IMG/VR virus record: IMGVR_UViG_3300042938_002633
Span: 1-37,826 of that record
Source: a virus
Strand: one strand, 5' to 3'
DNA length: 37,826 bases
Below, in pieces: positions 35,350 to 37,826 of the stretch (the first letter of the stretch is position 1; every line of letters begins with the position of its first letter). The notes beneath the pieces are model-generated. The model saw only the letters and a list, made by a program, of their open reading frames with translations, was not told the DNA's origin and did not search any database. The position numbers were made by a program, and so were the translations under genes.

Positions 35350-35425
35350 TAGCAGAGGTGGGATTTGAACCCACGATTTCCTGGGTATGAACCAGGCGAG
35401 GACGACCGAGCTCCTCTACCCTGCA
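35350..35425 (-). tRNA. tRNA-Met (CAT), initiator-like mismatch, no encoded CCA
   Basis: Anticodon loop TTCATAC on CCTGG/CCAGG, T-arm GTGGG-TTCAAAT-CCCAC. Acceptor TGCAGGG/CTCTGCT leaves a T1-T72 mismatch, as in initiator tRNAs. 3' end reads A-CATAAGCAC, the same element junction as tRNA-Leu(CAA). Confidence 0.82.
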
Positions 35426-35430
35426 ACTGT

Positions 35431-35541
35431 TTGATTCTTACGTTTACTATGTTTCGCAATCCCGGAACGGAGCTCGAGGCGCCGAGACCTCTTGAAACAC
35501 AAGGTTAGCAGGTCGTTCCTGCACACGAGCGTAAGAATCAA
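35431..35541 (-). ncRNA. Structured RNA closed by a 12-bp helix
   Basis: TTGATTCTTACG (35431-35442) is perfectly complementary to 35530-35541. Inside are TGTTTC/GAAACA, CTCG/CGAG and GCAGG-TCGTT-CCTGC; GGAACG (35464-35469) can alternatively pair with CGTTCC (35514-35519). GC-rich and without a reading frame. A CTTGATT/AATCAAG hairpin follows toward tRNA-Gly. Confidence 0.62.
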
Positions 35542-35647
35542 TTCTTACCGATTTATACTCAACATACTCAGCTGTAGATGGTTGTCCACAATATCTTGAT
35601 TCACCAAATCAAGCCACTGATTGCTACGTGATTATAGACCGGGTCTC

Positions 35648-35721
35648 TGGTGCGGAATACGAGATTCGAACTCGTGCCATTTGGGTGGAAGCCAAAGACG
35701 CTACCTTTACGCCAATTCCGC
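35648..35721 (-). tRNA. tRNA-Gly (TCC)
   Basis: Acceptor GCGGAAT/ATTCCGC, anticodon loop CTTCCAC on TTTGG/CCAAA, T-loop TTCGAAT, CCA encoded. Confidence 0.92.
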
Positions 35722-35727
35722 TTATTC

Positions 35728-36279
35728 TTATAGATATTTAGAGAACTCATACATTGCAACCGCAGCGGCAGAAGCAACATTGAGTGAACGAATTACACCA
35801 CGTTGTGGAATATGAAAGCATGGATATTTATCCGTTAGACAAGTCGGAATACCAGAATTTTCATTTCCAAAGACTAAACATGGTGTGGTTAGATCGCCAT
35901 TATTATAAATGTGAGATTCAGAAATATCTCTTGATTCTGCTGTTTTATCAATCAGCAATGGCTCAAGATTATAGTCATAAATCATATTTTCAAACTGATT
36001 GGCAATCACTTCATCATCAGTAAGTTCATCAAAATCATATTTAACAATATTAGTATAGTGATTGGCACCAACAGTTGATCTTAGATCATAGCGACGACGA
36101 CCAAAGATAAAGACTTGTTCAGCGCCAAAAATATGAGCAGTTCGAATACAGTTACCAATATTTAGGTCATATTCTAGATTGAGTAGACAAACTGTATATG
36201 GTAGTCGAGTAGCATTAGAAATTAACTTCAAATCTTCTACACTCAGATCCTTGTAGTGATCATGAACGTTGAAGGACAT
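35728..36279 (-). CDS. SpoU/TrmH-family RNA 2'-O-methyltransferase
   Basis: A 183-residue SPOUT enzyme with all three family motifs: NIGNCIRTA (motif 1, catalytic Arg), LVFGNENSGIP (motif 2) and IPQRGVIRSLNVASAAAVAM (motif 3, trefoil knot). It methylates ribose 2'-OH on tRNA or rRNA; with so many phage tRNAs nearby, tRNA is the likely substrate. The 170 nt upstream contains ATAATAT/ATATTAT and GGCAG/CTGCC inverted repeats. Confidence 0.93.
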   Translation of the reverse strand: MSFNVHDHYKDLSVEDLKLISNATRLPYTVCLLNLEYDLNIGNCIRTAHIFGAEQVFIFGRRRYDLRSTVGANHYTNIVKYDFDELTDDEVIANQFENMIYDYNLEPLLIDKTAESRDISESHIYNNGDLTTPCLVFGNENSGIPTCLTDKYPCFHIPQRGVIRSLNVASAAAVAMYEFSKYL

Positions 36280-36451
36280 AGTATATTCCTTTCTATATTA
36301 AAAGTTCTGGTTTGTGGCAGGTGAGGTATCCAATAATATTTATGAGATATTATCTGCCCATTCTCCTTTTATGGATTGATTATATCCACTCTACCTTATC
36401 ATCGCTAGCTAGCCGATTTAGCGTAGACTTTACTTACCACAATATCTGAAC

Positions 36452-36622
36452 TTACTTTGGGCCTGTAAGTATACCGTAAATGCCGATGGCAAGTAATGGA
36501 AGTCCTACAAATAAGAATCCAAATCCTTTACCAAAAAATACACCTACAGCACAACCACAAAGAAACATGCCAATTACAAATAGAATTAATCCGGCAAGCT
36601 GGTTATCTTCATTACCTGTCAT
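36452..36622 (-). CDS. Small two-helix membrane protein
   Basis: Fifty-six residues: MTGNEDNQLAGLILFVIGMF, a short CGCAVGVFFGKG turn, then FGFLFVGLPLLAIGIYGIL and GPK. Two hydrophobic helices with a Gly-rich loop fit a holin-like or other small membrane protein. AAAGGAT lies upstream of the ATG. No holin is otherwise seen near the lysis genes, but this gene is 31 kb away. Confidence 0.68.
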   Translation of the reverse strand: MTGNEDNQLAGLILFVIGMFLCGCAVGVFFGKGFGFLFVGLPLLAIGIYGILTGPK

Positions 36623-36641
36623 AGTATAGATCCTTTAAAAG

Positions 36642-36718
36642 TGGTACTCCTGGAGGGATTCGAACCCCCATAAAACTGCTTAGAAGGCAGTGAACTTATC
36701 CAGTTAGTCAACAGGAGC
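36642..36718 (-). tRNA. tRNA-Arg (TCT)
   Basis: Acceptor GCTCCTG/CAGGAGT, anticodon loop CTTCTAA on ACTGC/GCAGT, T-loop TTCGAAT, CCA encoded. Confidence 0.92.
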
Positions 36719-36805
36719 AAATTGTTGATAAACCTCACGTATTGGTCTATCCGTCTAGCATCATCGCAAACCAGGTAATTCCTAATCTGAGCTAGATCAA
36801 AATTT

Positions 36806-36896
36806 TGGTAGGCACGTAGGGAATTGAACCCTATCCCAACAGTAATCAGCTGCCTAAGGAGGTATAAGCTCCTGGTGAGCACCAGCCCTCACGCCC
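36806..36896 (-). tRNA. tRNA (TAT anticodon, Ile?) with long variable arm
   Basis: Acceptor GGGCGTG/CGTGCCT, D-hairpin CTGG/CCAG, anticodon loop CTTATAC on AGGAG/CTCCT, T-arm TAGGG-TTCAATT-CCCTA, CCA encoded. The ~20 nt variable arm (CAG..CTG) is unexpected for tRNA-Ile. Confidence 0.75.
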
Positions 36897-36907
36897 TTAA
36901 CTAAGAT

Positions 36908-36936
36908 AGTATACCATGGATATAATCAGCTGTCAA
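36908..36936 (-). promoter_or_regulatory. Promoter for the tRNA(TAT)-tRNA-Arg unit
   Basis: TTGACA (36931-36936), 17 nt spacer, TATACT (36908-36913). Confidence 0.7.
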
Positions 36937-36962
36937 TTGATTTTCGCTTAATACCACAACTT

Positions 36963-37349
36963 TTATTTATGTGAATCGTAAGCCTTCTTGATAAGTTCAA
37001 TTAGCTGAGGATCACGATATGCAAAATCGTCGGGAATATTCAACTGAATAACTTTAGGTCCAGTTGAACCTAGACCAGAAGTATTAATCAGTTCTTCAAC
37101 AACTTTAGTATGTGCTTTCTCCATTGTCACAATTTCATCAGCCCAATGGAGATGAACGGAATCAATCGGAATCAGAGCATATTCACGAGAAATACCAACA
37201 GCACGAGTATTGAAGTTATAAGGTTCTTGTGAAAGAACAAATGCTGTGGTTGGAGACCTAAGAAGACCTGCAGAGCAAACACATAGCACCCGTTTAAATT
37301 GGCCCTGGAAGCGATTGCCTGCATTACCAATTCGGTTCATTGTACTCAT
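36963..37349 (-). CDS. Low-molecular-weight phosphotyrosine phosphatase-like protein
   Basis: A 128-residue protein with VLCVCSAGLLRSPT, the C(x)5R(S/T) phosphatase loop near the N-terminus, as in predicted protein tyrosine phosphatases. A general-acid Asp is expected in the C-terminal DFAYRDPQL. Start chosen at MSTMNRIG after GAGGTGATGAC; a frame 5 codons longer lacks a site. Target unknown. Confidence 0.8.
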   Translation of the reverse strand: MSTMNRIGNAGNRFQGQFKRVLCVCSAGLLRSPTTAFVLSQEPYNFNTRAVGISREYALIPIDSVHLHWADEIVTMEKAHTKVVEELINTSGLGSTGPKVIQLNIPDDFAYRDPQLIELIKKAYDSHK

Positions 37350-37373
37350 GTCATCACCTCTCATTATATGATC

Positions 37374-37401
37374 TTTATATCACAGACTAAAGGAAAGTCA
37401 A
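37374..37401 (-). promoter_or_regulatory. Promoter for the phosphatase-like gene
   Basis: TTGACT (37396-37401), 16 nt spacer, TATAAA (37374-37379). Confidence 0.72.
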
Positions 37402-37409
37402 TAGATATT

Positions 37410-37484
37410 TGGTGCTCTCACTCGGAATCGAACCAAGTTCTCAGGATTACAAAACCCGTGCATCGCCACTTATGCTTTAAGAGC
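37410..37484 (-). tRNA. tRNA-Thr (TGT)
   Basis: Acceptor GCTCTTA/TGAGAGC, anticodon loop TTTGTAA, T-arm CTTGG-TTCGATT-CCGAG, CCA encoded. Confidence 0.88.
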
Positions 37485-37489
37485 AAGTT

Positions 37490-37567
37490 TGGTGCGGTAG
37501 ACGGGAATCGAACCCGCATTGGCCTGATTGAAAGTCAGGGTTCCTAGTCCAATTAGAAGACTACCGC
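37490..37567 (-). tRNA. tRNA-Glu (TTC)
   Basis: Acceptor GCGGTAG/CTACCGC, anticodon loop CTTTCAA on CCTGA/TCAGG, T-loop TTCGATT, CCA encoded. Confidence 0.92.
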
Positions 37568-37654
37568 AAACTTAGAATATATCCAGTGTATTTCATCAGC
37601 CCAACTGGAAGGCCTCTTCTATATTTCTCTATAGAAAGAGAAACAAGAACTGAA

Positions 37655-37730
37655 TGGTTGTCCTGGTTGGTTTCGATCCAACTACCTTTCGCTTATCAAG
37701 CAAATGCTCTCCCAATTGAGCTACAGGACA
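37655..37730 (-). tRNA. tRNA-Ile (GAT)
   Basis: Acceptor TGTCCTG/CAGGACA, anticodon loop TTGATAA, T-loop ATCGAAA (T54 to A), CCA encoded. The 87 nt to tRNA-Glu is non-coding with a TCCAGT/ACTGGA hairpin. Confidence 0.88.
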
Positions 37731-37736
37731 TTAAAG

Positions 37737-37821
37737 TGGAGGATCAGTGAGGTAACGCTCCCCTTGCGACCGGATTAAAAGCCCGGCTGTAGCACTTGCC
37801 TGACATATACGCTACTGATCC
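37737..37821 (-). tRNA. tRNA-Lys (TTT) with atypical elbow
   Basis: Acceptor GGATCAG/CTGATCC, anticodon loop CTTTTAA on CCGGG/TCCGG, CCA encoded. T-loop AGCGTTA, as in tRNA-Met at 34554, and a D-loop enlarged to about 17 nt inside TAGC/GCTA. Confidence 0.82.
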
Positions 37822-37826
37822 AAAGT

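Noticed and set aside
37568-37654. Hammerhead ribozyme (CTGATGA on the minus strand)
   Set aside because: No stem II between CTGATGA and the following GAAA, and no cleavage-site stems.

Overview
The window is part of a large tailed-phage genome of the T4 superfamily. The N-terminus of a UvsX-type recombinase, a T4 gp43-like family B DNA polymerase and a dense field of about 30 tRNA genes show this. Several features point to an alphaproteobacterial, possibly rhizobial, host: a DUF1127 protein, a PlcP/Agt-like lipid pair and a Hsp20. The host is an inference; no structural gene is in the window to place the phage further. Most genes have their own sigma70-like promoter (TTGACA/T, 16-17 nt spacer, TATAAT-like), often with the -35 box sharing bases with the stop codon of the gene before it.

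Layout. 1-3.1 kb (minus): uvsX start, a small conserved gene and DNA polymerase. 3.1-5.5 kb: GH19 endolysin, DUF1127, Hsp20 and a two-component spanin pair. 5.5-8.5 kb (minus): phosphoesterase and small unknown genes. 8.5-9.0 kb: a bidirectional promoter region with repeated operators; it drives rightward small genes and a metallopeptidase to 12.3 kb. 12.3-14.7 kb (minus): NAMPT and a bifunctional NMN adenylyltransferase/Nudix enzyme, a complete two-step NAD+ salvage route. 15.0-18.0 kb (minus): a DUF2828/TROVE-like, Ro60-type protein whose 5' leader is a tandem array of six stem-closed RNA modules, three with tRNA-like T-arms; a PTH2-like protein and a tRNA with an amber-reading CUA anticodon lie just upstream. 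18.0-23.7 kb (minus): a GIY-YIG endonuclease element beside a tRNA, pstS, rpiB and two envelope proteins. 23.7-24.2 kb: a second, paralogous bidirectional promoter region, driving small rightward genes to 27.6 kb. 27.7-29.9 kb: speD, then a PlcP-like/Agt-like lipid remodelling pair. 29.8-37.8 kb (minus): 26 tRNA or tRNA-like genes interleaved with a nuclease, outer-membrane barrel, class II aldolase, methyltransferase, a second GIY-YIG element, SpoU methylase, small membrane protein and LMW phosphatase-like gene, plus several structured non-coding spacers.

How the parts may work together: polymerase and UvsX replicate and recombine the genome; NAMPT/NMNAT can restore NAD+; PstS plus PlcP/Agt suggest adaptation to phosphate-starved hosts; the tRNA set, SpoU methylase, PTH2-like protein and DUF2828/RNA array suggest extensive management of translation and RNA. 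The most notable candidate for an undescribed system is the DUF2828 gene with its tandem array of Y-RNA-like modules.
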